Assembly (NCBI RefSeq): GCF_001423085.1
Contig: NZ_LMNU01000012.1
Span: 318,698-382,697, forward strand
Length of the DNA: 64,000 nt
Source: Methylobacterium sp. Leaf125
GTDB lineage: Bacteria > Pseudomonadota > Alphaproteobacteria > Rhizobiales > Beijerinckiaceae
Direction of reading: 5' to 3'
The notes below the pieces were generated by a model. The model made no database searches and was not told where the DNA came from. It saw only the letters and a list, made by a program, of their open reading frames with translations. Position numbers and translations under genes: made by a program. Each line of letters opens with the position of its first letter. The stretch's first letter is position 1. Positions 43,873 to 52,964 of this stretch are shown here, piece by piece.

Positions 43873-46800
43873 ATGACCGCCACGGCTGAGCCATCGACCC
43901 CGCCGCGGGCGGCGACCAGCACGCCCCGCGCGGCCACGCGACAGAATGCCGGACTCGCCCGGCGGCTGGCCGAGGCCCTGCAGGGCGAGGCCCGCTTCGA
44001 TACCTTCACCCGTGGACGCTACGCCACCGACGCCTCGATCTACCAGATCATCCCGGCCGGCGTGGTCCTGCCCCGGTCCGCCGCCGACATCGCCGCGACG
44101 CTGAAGATCGCGGCCGAGCACGACGTGCCCGTCATCATGCGCGGCGGCGGCACCTCCCAGAACGGGCAGCCGATCGGGCACGGCCTCGTGGTCGATTGCT
44201 CGCGCCACTTCAACGGCATCACCGCCTACGACCCCGCGGGGGGCACCATCACGGTCGAGCCCGGCATGGTGCTGGAACGCCTGAACACCCGGGTGAAGGC
44301 GGATGGCTGGTTCTTCCCGGTGGAGCCCTCCACCGCCACCCGCTGCACCATCGGCGGCATGGCCGGCAACAATTCCTGCGGCGCGCGCTCCCTCCGCTTC
44401 GGCAAGATGAGCGACAACGTCCTGGCCATCGAGGCCTTGTTCCCCGACGGCACGCCCTTCGGCTTCGGTCTCACGGGCAACGACAGCACCGGCGTGACCG
44501 GCCCCGACCGGGCCGAGCACCTCGCCGCCGCGATGCGGGCCCTCGCCGAGGCGGAGCGCGACGAGATCCTGGCCCGGTATCCGCGGGTGCAGCGCCGGGT
44601 CGGCGGCTACAACCTCGATGCCCTGATCGAGGCCCGGCCGAACCTCGCCCACCTCCTGGTCGGCTCCGAGGGCACCCTGGCGGCCACCACCGGCGTCACC
44701 CTGAAGCTGTCCCGCCTGCCGGCCCACCGGGTCATGGGCGTCTGCCACTTCCCGTCCTTCCGCTCCGCCATGGAGACCACCAAGGCGCTGGTCGACCTCG
44801 GCCCGGTGGCGGTGGAACTCGTCGACAACAACGTGCTGGTCCTCGGGGCCGACATCCCGCTGTTCCGCACGACGCTCGCCGACATCACCCGCGGCACGCC
44901 GAACTGCCTGCTGCTGGTGGAATTCGCCGGCGACGACCGCGACGCGCTGCTGGCCGACCTCCGGCGCCTCGACGCCTGCATGAGCGACCACGGCTTCCGG
45001 AACGCCGTGGTGGAGGTGCCCGAGCCGGTCCGGCAGAAATCGGTCTGGGAGGTGCGCGAGGCCTGCCTCAACATCATGATGTCGATGAAGGGCGACGCCA
45101 AGCCGGTCTCCTTCATCGAGGATTGCGCGGTGCCCCTGGAGCACTTGGCCGACTACACCGACACCGTCACCGAGGTCTTCACCCGCCACGGCACCCGCGG
45201 CACCTGGTATGCCCATGCCTCGGTGGGCTGCCTGCACGTGCGCCCGATCCTCGACATGAAGCAGGGCGGCGACGTCGCCAAGATGCGGGCCATCGCCGAG
45301 GAGGCCAGCGCCGCCGTCCGCCGCTTCAAGGGCTCCTATTCCGGCGAGCACGGCGACGGCATCTCGCGCTCGGAATACATCGAGCCGATGTTCGGAGCCC
45401 GGCTCACCCGCGCCTTCGAGGCGGTCAAGGACGGCTTCGACCCGGACAACCGCCTGAACCCCGGCAAGATCGTCCGGCCCCTGCGGATGGACGACCGCGC
45501 GCTGATGCGCTTCCAACCCGGCTACGCGGTGACCCAGCCCGCCGCCACGGCCCTCGACTGGTCGGACTGGGGCGGGTTCGGCCCGGCGGTCGAGATGTGC
45601 AACAGCAACGGCACCTGCCGGAAGCTCGCCGGCGGCGCCATGTGCCCCTCCTACCGGGTCACCAAGGACGAGCAGCACCTCACCCGGGGCCGGGCCAATT
45701 CCCTGCGGCTGGCGATCTCGGGCCAGCTCGGGGCGGACGCCTTCACCAGCCCCGAGATGAAGCGGACCCTGGATCTCTGCGTCTCGTGCAAGGCCTGCCG
45801 CCGCGAATGCCCCACCGGCGTCGACATGGCCAAGATGAAGATCGAGTTCCTGCACCATTACCACGCCCGGCACGGCCTGCCCCTGAAGGAACGCCTCGTG
45901 GCGGCGCTCCCGCTCTACGCCAGCACGGCCGCGCGGCTGGCACCCCTCCTCAACCTGCGCGACCGCCTGCCGGCCCTGGCCCGGCTGTCCGAGCGCTGGG
46001 TCGGCCTCTCGGCCCGCCGGACCCTGCCGCAATGGCGTCGGCCCTGGCGCGAATCCGGCGAGCCCGCGCATCCCGGCGACGTCAGCGGCGACTTCCGCGA
46101 CGTCGTCCTGTTCGGCGACACCTTCAACCGGGCCTTCGAGCGCGAGAACCTGGAGGCGGCCGAGCGGGTGCTGCTCGCGGCCGGCTACCGCCTGCACCGG
46201 GTCTTCCCCCATCGCGGCCGCCGCCCGCTCTGCTGCGGGCGGACCTACCTCGCATCGGGCCAGACCGACCGGGCCCGCGCCGAGGCCCGGCGTACGCTGA
46301 CCGCGCTGCTGCCCTTCATCCGCGCCGGCGCCCGGGTCGTCGGCCTCGAGCCGTCCTGCCTCCTCACCTTCCGGGACGAGTTCACCGCGCTGCTTCCGGG
46401 CCCCGAGGCCGCCGAGCTCGGGCGCGCGAGCTTCCTGTTCGAGGAGTTGCTCGCCGCCGACCTCAAGGCCGGACGCATCGACCTGCCGCTCGCCGACCAG
46501 GGAGGCCGGGTCGCCCATCTCCACGGCCATTGCCACCAGAAAGCCTTCGCCGCCATGGGTGCGGTGGAGACGGTCCTGCGTGCAGTCCCCGGTCTCGATG
46601 TCCGTACGATCGAGTCGAGCTGCTGCGGCATGGCCGGCGCCTTCGGCTACGGCGCCGAGACCATCGACGTATCCCTGGCCATGGCCGAGCTGTCGCTGTT
46701 CCCGGCCCTGCGCCAGGCCGGCCCCGACGATCTCGTGGTCGCCGACGGTACGAGTTGCCGCCATCAGATCCACGACGGCCTTGGCCTGACCGCACGTCAC

Positions 46801-46887
46801 GTCGCCCGTGTTCTGGACGACGCCCTTGTGACCTCGACACGTCCTTCGCCCGCGTTGCGAAACGGAAAGCCGTTTTTGCCGCTGTAA
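43873..46887 (+). CDS. FAD- and Fe-S-containing 2-hydroxyacid dehydrogenase
   Basis: A 1004-aa fusion of a VAO-type flavoprotein and a glycolate-oxidase-like iron-sulfur part, as in D-2-hydroxyglutarate/D-lactate dehydrogenases (YdiJ-type). The FAD domain has PVIMRGGGTSQNGQPIG, GGMAGNNSCGARSL and YSGEHGDGISRSEY. Two 4Fe-4S motifs follow: CNSNGTCRKL with MCPSYR (about 578-595), and CVSCKACRRECPTGVD (about 637-652). Two CCG-type segments (EPSCLLTF, SSCCGMAGAFGYG) end the protein. It probably oxidises a 2-hydroxyacid such as glycolate, giving glyoxylate to the neighbouring aminotransferase; the substrate is inferred. Confidence 0.9.
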   Translation: MTATAEPSTPPRAATSTPRAATRQNAGLARRLAEALQGEARFDTFTRGRYATDASIYQIIPAGVVLPRSAADIAATLKIAAEHDVPVIMRGGGTSQNGQPIGHGLVVDCSRHFNGITAYDPAGGTITVEPGMVLERLNTRVKADGWFFPVEPSTATRCTIGGMAGNNSCGARSLRFGKMSDNVLAIEALFPDGTPFGFGLTGNDSTGVTGPDRAEHLAAAMRALAEAERDEILARYPRVQRRVGGYNLDALIEARPNLAHLLVGSEGTLAATTGVTLKLSRLPAHRVMGVCHFPSFRSAMETTKALVDLGPVAVELVDNNVLVLGADIPLFRTTLADITRGTPNCLLLVEFAGDDRDALLADLRRLDACMSDHGFRNAVVEVPEPVRQKSVWEVREACLNIMMSMKGDAKPVSFIEDCAVPLEHLADYTDTVTEVFTRHGTRGTWYAHASVGCLHVRPILDMKQGGDVAKMRAIAEEASAAVRRFKGSYSGEHGDGISRSEYIEPMFGARLTRAFEAVKDGFDPDNRLNPGKIVRPLRMDDRALMRFQPGYAVTQPAATALDWSDWGGFGPAVEMCNSNGTCRKLAGGAMCPSYRVTKDEQHLTRGRANSLRLAISGQLGADAFTSPEMKRTLDLCVSCKACRRECPTGVDMAKMKIEFLHHYHARHGLPLKERLVAALPLYASTAARLAPLLNLRDRLPALARLSERWVGLSARRTLPQWRRPWRESGEPAHPGDVSGDFRDVVLFGDTFNRAFERENLEAAERVLLAAGYRLHRVFPHRGRRPLCCGRTYLASGQTDRARAEARRTLTALLPFIRAGARVVGLEPSCLLTFRDEFTALLPGPEAAELGRASFLFEELLAADLKAGRIDLPLADQGGRVAHLHGHCHQKAFAAMGAVETVLRAVPGLDVRTIESSCCGMAGAFGYGAETIDVSLAMAELSLFPALRQAGPDDLVVADGTSCRHQIHDGLGLTARHVARVLDDALVTSTRPSPALRNGKPFLPL

Positions 46888-46919
46888 TACCAACGATGCG
46901 CGTGTGCCACGACACGCGC
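46860..46919 (+). terminator. Two hairpins at the end of the FAD/Fe-S dehydrogenase gene
   Basis: AAACGG-AAAG-CCGTTT with TT after it overlaps the last codons (46860-46877). A second perfect stem GCGCGTGT/ACACGCGC (46898-46919) follows the stop and is trailed by a TTTT at 46931. Together they are probably a terminator. Confidence 0.55.
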
Positions 46920-46996
46920 GTCGGCTTGCCGTTTTAGATTACGTACGTCATTTAAAAGGGGAGGGGCCGGCGGATCGGACCCGCTGGGAGAGCGTC

Positions 46997-47827
46997 ATGA
47001 GCCAAGCCATTCGCAAGCAGCCCGTCCGCAGGACGGCCATCGTCACCGGAGCCTCGTCCGGCATCGGACTCGCCAGCGTGCGGGCCCTCCACAAGGCCGG
47101 CTATCGGGTGTTCGGGACGAGCCGGCGCAGCAGCACCGTCCTGGGCGATGCCGGCACCCTCCTGACCTGCGATATCACCGACGAGGCGTCGGTCGCCGCC
47201 ATGGTGAAGACCGTGCTCGACGAGACCGGCCGGATCGATCTTCTCGTCAACAATGCCGGCTTCGGCATCAGCGGCGGCGCCGAGGAATCCTCGATCGCCC
47301 AGGCACAGGATCTCTTCGACGTGAACCTGTTCGGCGTGATCCGGGCCATCCGCGCGGTGCTTCCGACGATGCGCACCCAGAGGAGCGGACGCATCATCAA
47401 CATCAGTTCCGTGCTCGGCCTGATCCCGGCCCCCTACATGGCGCTCTACGCCGCCAGCAAGCACGCAGTGGAAGGCTATTCGGAATCCCTCGACCACGAG
47501 GTGCGCAGTCAGGGCATCCGCATCGTCTTGGTCGAGCCGGCCTATACCCGCACGGCCTTCGACCAGAACCTGCTCGTCCCCGATGCTCAACTCGAGTTGT
47601 ATGCCGAGGCTCGCGCCGGTGCCGACCGGACGATGCGTGAAGCCATGGCGACCGCCGATGCGCCCGAGACCGTGGCCGACACCGTGCTCGCCGCGGCCGA
47701 GGCCTCGGTGCCGCAACGCCGTTACACCGCCGGCAAGGTCGCACGCCAGATCAGCCTGCTTCGGCGCTTCGCCCCCGCCCATCTCTTCGACAAGAGCCTC
47801 CGCAAGCAGATGCACCTGCCGAACTGA
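46997..47827 (+). CDS. SDR family oxidoreductase
   Basis: A 276-aa classical short-chain dehydrogenase. The cofactor site is VTGASSGIGLASVRAL (residues 17-32), with NNAGFG. The catalytic Ser and YxxxK are in INISSVLGL and YAASKHAVEG. The C-terminus is the extended form of the ketoreductase/retinol-dehydrogenase-like group. ATG 46997 (MSQAIRKQPVRR) follows GGGAG by about 8 nt. The substrate is unknown; it stands apart from the glyoxylate block behind two hairpins. Confidence 0.87.
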   Translation: MSQAIRKQPVRRTAIVTGASSGIGLASVRALHKAGYRVFGTSRRSSTVLGDAGTLLTCDITDEASVAAMVKTVLDETGRIDLLVNNAGFGISGGAEESSIAQAQDLFDVNLFGVIRAIRAVLPTMRTQRSGRIINISSVLGLIPAPYMALYAASKHAVEGYSESLDHEVRSQGIRIVLVEPAYTRTAFDQNLLVPDAQLELYAEARAGADRTMREAMATADAPETVADTVLAAAEASVPQRRYTAGKVARQISLLRRFAPAHLFDKSLRKQMHLPN

Positions 47828-47852
47828 GGAAAGGGCTCTCCGCGACCGGCTC

Positions 47853-48926
47853 TCAGAACTCCATACCGAACTTGACCCGCACGTTGTGCCGCTCGAACTG
47901 GTTCAGGCCGAGCGCGCGGCCAGCCAGGGTCGGGTCGGTATCGCGGCCCCAGACCTGCCCTGCATACGCCACCGTGAGCCAGATCTTCTCGGTGAAGCGG
48001 TGGTGCAGGGCAGGGCCGACAAACAGCGCCTCGCTTTCCAAGTCATTGAGAAATGTGCCGTTATAGCCCCGCAGGTAGCGGATTTCCGGCCCCAGATAGG
48101 TGCTCTCCCCGACGCGGGCGATCAGGGCGTTCGACCAGAGGAAGGTCGATGACCGGTAACCCGGTGCGTCGGGACCGCGCTGGCGACCGGCAGCCGGTTC
48201 GAAGCTGATGTTGCTGCCATACCAGAGCTTGTTCGGCACAAGCTGGAGATCGAGTTGGAGCACGGTCTCCATGTCGAAGATGTCGGCACCATTTCCCTCG
48301 ATCGGCAAGACGCGGGCGAAGCGCGGCCTGAGTTCGAGGGCAAGCCCGAGCGGCTGATCCTTGTCGCCCTTGAGGAACTGGTACTTCACCTCCACGGAAA
48401 CCCCATCGAACGTCCCATAGGACTTGTCGTCGAGGTCGATGATGTTGCGCACCTGACGGAATGTGCCGAACGCGCCGAATTCGATGCTCAAGCGGTCGAT
48501 GGGGTCGAACTGGTAGCCGAACTTGGTGTCGAGCACCCGGTAGTGGCCACCGCCGGGACCGGATAGCCGCTTGCCCAGGCGGGAAATCGTATCCACGACG
48601 ACCTCCTGCTCGCCCTTCTCACCAGCATCGGAGCCTTCGGTGAAGCCGAAGAGATGCTCGGTATCGACATCCTGGGACTTGCCGTCGTTGCCGCCGTCCT
48701 TGCCGCCCTGCGTGTCCTTGCTCGCCTTCGATTCCTGACGGTCCGCTTGGCCCCTCCGCGCGGGGACATTCTTTCGGGCAGAGCCTGTCGGGCCGTCCTT
48801 CGGCGCCTTGCTCGATCGTTTACCCGTTGCAGGCTCGTCGTTCTCAGCGGCGCCTACGACTGTCGACGACAGCGCTATGACCACACCAATGATAGATAGG
48901 ATCGAACGCACACAACCCGCAGTCAT
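47853..48926 (-). CDS. Predicted outer-membrane beta-barrel protein
   Basis: A 357-aa exported protein. A Sec signal (CVRSILSIIGVVIALS...VGAAE) is followed by a low-complexity Lys/Asp/Gly-rich linker (about 30-85) and then a domain with alternating hydrophobic/aromatic strands (FGYQFDPIDRLSIEFGAF, LALELRPRF, WLTVAYAGQVWG) ending in MEF, a C-terminal Phe as in outer-membrane barrels. No named family is recognised. The start at 48926 gives the signal peptide directly; an upstream Met at 48953 is also possible. Confidence 0.65.
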   Translation of the reverse strand: MTAGCVRSILSIIGVVIALSSTVVGAAENDEPATGKRSSKAPKDGPTGSARKNVPARRGQADRQESKASKDTQGGKDGGNDGKSQDVDTEHLFGFTEGSDAGEKGEQEVVVDTISRLGKRLSGPGGGHYRVLDTKFGYQFDPIDRLSIEFGAFGTFRQVRNIIDLDDKSYGTFDGVSVEVKYQFLKGDKDQPLGLALELRPRFARVLPIEGNGADIFDMETVLQLDLQLVPNKLWYGSNISFEPAAGRQRGPDAPGYRSSTFLWSNALIARVGESTYLGPEIRYLRGYNGTFLNDLESEALFVGPALHHRFTEKIWLTVAYAGQVWGRDTDPTLAGRALGLNQFERHNVRVKFGMEF

Positions 48927-49186
48927 CAGGCGAAATCCTGCTTCGGCCCCCAACTTGATGACTGGTGGACCCTCGTGACGACCTTAGACACGCCCACGCT
49001 GTTCCTGCCTGCTGCGGATGTGACACAGATCGAGAAAATGACGATGCCGGTGGATTAAGAACACAGCTTCCTGGGCGCGGGAGGCGCGGAAGAGATCGCA
49101 TCGGCAATTTACCGTGTCCGCTTGGTCCGCTCGGAACGGGTGCGATGCGCGAGGGTTTCCTCGACGCATCAGCCGGGAGATTGAAC

Positions 49187-49474
49187 ATGCGGATCATTGC
49201 GACAGCGTCGGCCCTCGCCCTCCTCACCTTCGGGAGCGTCGGAGCGGCCGAGGCAAAGGGGTGCATCAAGGGCGCGATCATCGGCGGACTCGCCGGGCAC
49301 TACCTGGCCGAGCGTGGCGTCGTCGGGGCAGTCGCGGGCTGCCTCGGCGGACGCTATCTGGCCAATCGTCAGGCGAAGCGGCAACGCGACATCGATTACG
49401 GCTCGCGCGTGGAGTCACGCGGCACGGGGTATGGGCAGTACCAGGGGCCGGCGCGCCGCAACTACAGCTACTGA
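49187..49474 (+). CDS. Small exported glycine-zipper protein
   Basis: A 95-aa protein with a Sec signal (RIIATASALALLTFG...AEAKG, cut near residue 23). After it come two Gly-rich segments (GAIIGGLAGHYLAE and GAVAGCLGGRYLAN) in the pattern of glycine-zipper outer-membrane/surface-antigen proteins, then a basic, Tyr-rich tail. It has two Cys. Such proteins associate with the envelope; a specific function is not known. ATG 49187 is chosen for the signal peptide. Confidence 0.68.
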   Translation: MRIIATASALALLTFGSVGAAEAKGCIKGAIIGGLAGHYLAERGVVGAVAGCLGGRYLANRQAKRQRDIDYGSRVESRGTGYGQYQGPARRNYSY

Positions 49475-49503
49475 AACCGGGCACCAGTCCTGCGCGATCA
49501 AGC

Positions 49504-50223
49504 TCAGGCCTTTGTTCCCAGCGACGCGAACCGCAGCGGAGCAGCGGGACGCGTCGCCATCCAGAGAACGTGGCGCGGTCCGCTCACCCCGCTGTTGGCA
49601 TGGATTCGAAATTCGTCGACGGCAAAGCCATGCAGGCGCAGGCGCGCCTTGAAGCGCCGGTCGGGTTTGCCCGACCAGACGGCAAGAACGCCGCCGCTCC
49701 GCAGGGCATAATGTGCCCGCTTCAAACCCCAGGCGTCGTAGAGGCGATCATTTTCCCGTCGGGTCATGCCGGACGGACCGTTGTCGACATCCAGCAGGAT
49801 CGCATCGAAGCGCTCGGGCCCTGATTGGATCAGGCGATTGACGTCCGACTCGACGATTTCAACGCGTGGGTCGTCGAGACTGTCACCGAACAGATGGGCG
49901 AGGGGGCCCCGGGCCCAGGCAACAACGGCGGGGATCAATTCGGCGACAACGATTTTTGCGTCCGGTCCGAGGGCGCCCATGGCTGCGCGCAAGGTGAAAC
50001 CCATGCCCAATCCCCCGATCAGGATGCGCGGCGCCGCGCGACCAGCAAGGCGTTCACACGCGATGGTCCCAAGGGCCTGCTCCGAGCCGCGATCGAGGTT
50101 CGTCATGAGTTCCGCATTCCCGACCTGGATCGAGTAGGCGTCTCCCTGCCGCAGCAGGTTCAGCGGAGCAGAACTACCGGGTATGACGCTGGTGTCACAA
50201 AGGACCCAGGGGAGTGAGGACAT
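49504..50223 (-). CDS. Spermidine-synthase-like methyltransferase-fold protein
   Basis: A 239-aa Rossmann-fold protein related to spermidine synthases. The nucleotide-binding loop is ILIGGLGMGFTLRAA, then VVAELIPAVVAWARG (acidic ligand) and the catalytic-region DAILLDVDNGPSGM. The N-terminal part is short and the polyamine-synthase tyrosine and His motifs are not obvious, so polyamine synthesis is not assured. ATG 50223 (MSSLPWVLCDTS) is used; a longer frame reaches 50310. Confidence 0.75.
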   Translation of the reverse strand: MSSLPWVLCDTSVIPGSSAPLNLLRQGDAYSIQVGNAELMTNLDRGSEQALGTIACERLAGRAAPRILIGGLGMGFTLRAAMGALGPDAKIVVAELIPAVVAWARGPLAHLFGDSLDDPRVEIVESDVNRLIQSGPERFDAILLDVDNGPSGMTRRENDRLYDAWGLKRAHYALRSGGVLAVWSGKPDRRFKARLRLHGFAVDEFRIHANSGVSGPRHVLWMATRPAAPLRFASLGTKA

Positions 50224-50423
50224 CGACGCTGAACTCCGTCCGCGACATCGTTCGGACGCGGCTGCCACCGGGTCATCCGAAATCGCGTGGAGGTCAACCT
50301 CAACAGGCACAGCGCTCGTTCATCGCGTAGCCTCGCCAGGAGGCCTTCCACAACCTGGATATCGTGAGCTTGAGGCGTGGGATTCTGGACTTCCGGACTG
50401 ACGCCGCCGTGCGGCCAACCGGT
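50224..50423. other. Intergenic region, nothing recognised
   Basis: About 200 bp upstream of the spermidine-synthase-like gene and beyond the 3' end of the frameshifted remnant. I see no gene, repeat or clear promoter. Confidence 0.4.
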
Positions 50424-50829
50424 TCAGCGCTCGATCTTGATCCTGGCCACAGCCAAGCGACCGTCTTGGATTGTCCGGGCCTCGGTCGAAAGGGAGAAGG
50501 CCGCGTGAACCGGTCCGATCCGTCAGGCGGCGGAATGACTCTATCGGGAGGCTCGTTCGGGCCAGGGAATCGATTTCCTGGACGGACTTGACGATGCTGC
50601 ACCCGGCGACGTCATCGGCGGAGATGCGGAAGTCCTGGGGCATGCATGGCATGCTGAGCGGGCCGCCATAAGAGACGCCTACCGCATCCAGGTCCCTGAC
50701 GAAGTGGACGGTCTCCCGGATCCCTATGATCTGGGTCGTTCGTGTCCTGAGCCTCCATGTCCGTTCGCCCCCCGCTGAGGGACATCCATCTCGATCGGAA
50801 ATGGCCCGTACGCCGCGAAGCATTGGCAA
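50424..50829 (-). pseudogene. Probable frameshifted gene of unknown family
   Basis: On the minus strand the frame from about 50750 to 50525 has GC-rich third positions and a normal protein look (VHFVRDLDAVGVSYGGPL, PQDFRISADDVAGCSIV, EIDSLARTSLPIESFRRL). Near 50510-50525 the coding signal jumps to another frame, which reads VHAAFSLSTEARTIQDGRLA and ends in IKIER and a stop at 50424. The two parts read as one protein broken by a single indel. The start is unclear. It may be a pseudogene or a sequencing error. No family is recognised. Confidence 0.42.
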
Positions 50830-50908
50830 AGAGTGGGATCAGGGACGGTTTAGAAGCGGTTGAATCCCAGCCGACACCCTCATCCAGCACTTCGTCTGTG
50901 AAGTCCCG

Positions 50909-51505
50909 ATGGCCCCTGGAACACTGCACCGATCACAGGACGCGGATCCGACCCGGCCGACCTACCGGCCGCCGCAGCCGGACGGCCTGTCTCCGGCCCT
51001 GGCGCGCAACATCCGTGCGCTGCACGAGCGACGTGCGCAGGACGAGCAGCGTGCGAGCCGAGCAGACCGAATTGCCGAGATGATCACCCGGTTCACCGGG
51101 AGCATGGCTTTCGTCGTCCTGCACGTTCTGGTGTTCGGCCTGTGGACCCTGGTCAACGCCGGTCTACTGCCTGTGCTGCCACGCTGGGACGCGAGCTTCG
51201 TCATCCTTGGCACCACTGCCTCGGTGGAGGCGATCTTTCTCTCGACCTTCGTTCTCATCAGCCAGAACCGCATGGCGGTCGCCGCCGCAAAGCGCGCGGA
51301 CCTCGATCTGCACATCGGGCTCCTGGCCGAGCACGAGGTCACCAAGCTGGTGACGATGGTCTCAGCGATCACCAATCACCTTGGCATCGCCACCGAGGCA
51401 GATGCCGAGGTCGACGAACTCACTCAGGATGTATCGCCGAACGTCGTCCTCGACACCATCGAGGGGACGGATTTAGCTCGATCCAGGGGTACTACGGCTC
51501 GTTGA
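50909..51505 (+). CDS. DUF1003 family membrane protein
   Basis: A 198-aa protein of the DUF1003 family. A basic N-terminus (residues 1-60) precedes two membrane helices (about 65-90 and 98-122: GSMAFVVLHVLVFGLWTLVN and ASVEAIFLSTFVLISQNRM). A cytoplasmic helical tail follows (RADLDLHIGLLAEHEVTKL), all hallmarks of the family. Its function is not established. It is convergent with the MATE gene. Confidence 0.88.
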   Translation: MAPGTLHRSQDADPTRPTYRPPQPDGLSPALARNIRALHERRAQDEQRASRADRIAEMITRFTGSMAFVVLHVLVFGLWTLVNAGLLPVLPRWDASFVILGTTASVEAIFLSTFVLISQNRMAVAAAKRADLDLHIGLLAEHEVTKLVTMVSAITNHLGIATEADAEVDELTQDVSPNVVLDTIEGTDLARSRGTTAR

Positions 51506-51527
51506 AAATCCCCGCCGCCGGCACGAT

Positions 51528-52964
51528 TCAGATCAGGGCGCCGGACTGCGCGGGTGCAGCGGCGCGGGTGGCATCCGTGCCGGCATTCGGCGCCTCGACA
51601 GCGTTGGTCGGGGAGAGCACGACCCCGGCCCGGCGCTCCAAAGTGACGACGGTGCGGAAGGCGAGGGCGATGCCCACGAGACCGAACAGGATCGAGCCAA
51701 GGCCAACCCCGGCGATGACGCCCTTGGGACCGAACAAATGCGCGCCGATCAGGGCTGGCGGCACGGTGCCTAGGGTGGCCCGTCCCCAATTCAGGGCCGT
51801 CGAATAGAATGGGAAGCCGAGATTGTTGAACGAGGCATTGGCCAGGAACAGCAGCCCGGTGAAGAACCAGACGCCCCCGCTGACGAGACAGAAGAATCCA
51901 AACAGGTCAGCTGCGACACCCTCGAGCGCAAAGAGGTGTATCAGAGGGCCGGCTCCCAGGATCAGCGCCATCCAGACCACCAGCACGTAGGCGGCGGTGA
52001 CCAGCGTACCGTCACGCAGAACGCCGCGCATTCGATCGTAACGGGCCGCACCCCAGTTCTGGCCCAAGATCGGTCCGATCGAACCAGACATGGCGAAGAG
52101 GCCGCCGAACGCCACCGGGGTCAAGCGGTCGACCACCACGTTTCCGGCAACCGCGACAGCGCCGAACTTCGCGAGCGCGTGGGCGATGAAGGCGCTTGCC
52201 ACGGAAGGTGCGAGGTTCGTCAGCACCGCCGGCAGGGCGATCCGCATCACGACGGGAGCATCCGCGATGATGTCAGCGAGCTTCGGTTGCGTGAGCATCC
52301 GGTGCTGGCGGACACCCCAGAGACCGATCACCGCAAATGTGGCGCGGGCAAAACACGTGGTGATGGCTGCCCCATCGACGCCGAGACCAGCACCAAAAAT
52401 CAATAGCGGGTCGAGCCCGGCTGTGACGATGGCGCCGCCGAGGGTGACGTACATGGCCTGACGAGCCGCGCCGACCGCTCGCAGCAGGCCGGAGAACATC
52501 ATGCCGGGCCCCATCAGCAGGTTGGAGGGCAGCGTGATCCAGAGAAAGCGTGTCGCTATCGGAAGAGTCTCAGCATCGGCTCCAATCCAGCTCAGGACGG
52601 TAGGCAGGCAGGGCAGCATCGCCACGACAAGGAGGCCGGAGACCACGATTCCCTGGATGGTCCCGGAGGTGGCGAGGCGCCGCGCACCCGCTTCATCACC
52701 GGCCCCGATGGCTCGGGAAACGAGAGCACCGGCTGCGATCATCAGGCCGATATTGATAGCAATGGCAAAGAACTGGACGATGGTGGCAAAGCCCACCGCT
52801 GCCGTCAGCGTCGGATCTCCAAGCTTGGAGACGTAGAGCAAGGAAAGGAAGTCAACGACGAAGATCGCCATGAGCCCGACCGAGCCAGTTGCGCTCATCG
52901 TCACCACGTGACGGAGAATCGAGCCCTCGACGAACCGCGCCGATCCGGCTGTCGCCTCAGGCAT
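51528..52964 (-). CDS. MATE family efflux transporter
   Basis: A 478-aa protein with about twelve helices of the multidrug and toxin extrusion family. Family features include the start of the first helix (HVVTMSATGSVGLMAIFVVDFLSLLYVSKLG) and the two-lobed repeat (second lobe from APVVMRIALPAVLTNLAPS). It likely exports cationic compounds using Na+ or H+. ATG 52964 overlaps the stop of the Kef-type gene by 8 nt, so it is coupled to it; an Arg-rich upstream frame is rejected. Confidence 0.88.
   Translation of the reverse strand: MPEATAGSARFVEGSILRHVVTMSATGSVGLMAIFVVDFLSLLYVSKLGDPTLTAAVGFATIVQFFAIAINIGLMIAAGALVSRAIGAGDEAGARRLATSGTIQGIVVSGLLVVAMLPCLPTVLSWIGADAETLPIATRFLWITLPSNLLMGPGMMFSGLLRAVGAARQAMYVTLGGAIVTAGLDPLLIFGAGLGVDGAAITTCFARATFAVIGLWGVRQHRMLTQPKLADIIADAPVVMRIALPAVLTNLAPSVASAFIAHALAKFGAVAVAGNVVVDRLTPVAFGGLFAMSGSIGPILGQNWGAARYDRMRGVLRDGTLVTAAYVLVVWMALILGAGPLIHLFALEGVAADLFGFFCLVSGGVWFFTGLLFLANASFNNLGFPFYSTALNWGRATLGTVPPALIGAHLFGPKGVIAGVGLGSILFGLVGIALAFRTVVTLERRAGVVLSPTNAVEAPNAGTDATRAAAPAQSGALI

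Noticed and set aside
43780..46893. 1037-codon minus-strand frame opposite the FAD/Fe-S dehydrogenase
   Set aside because: It is antisense to a gene with clear FAD and 4Fe-4S motifs, and its translation is Gly/His/Arg-rich without domains.
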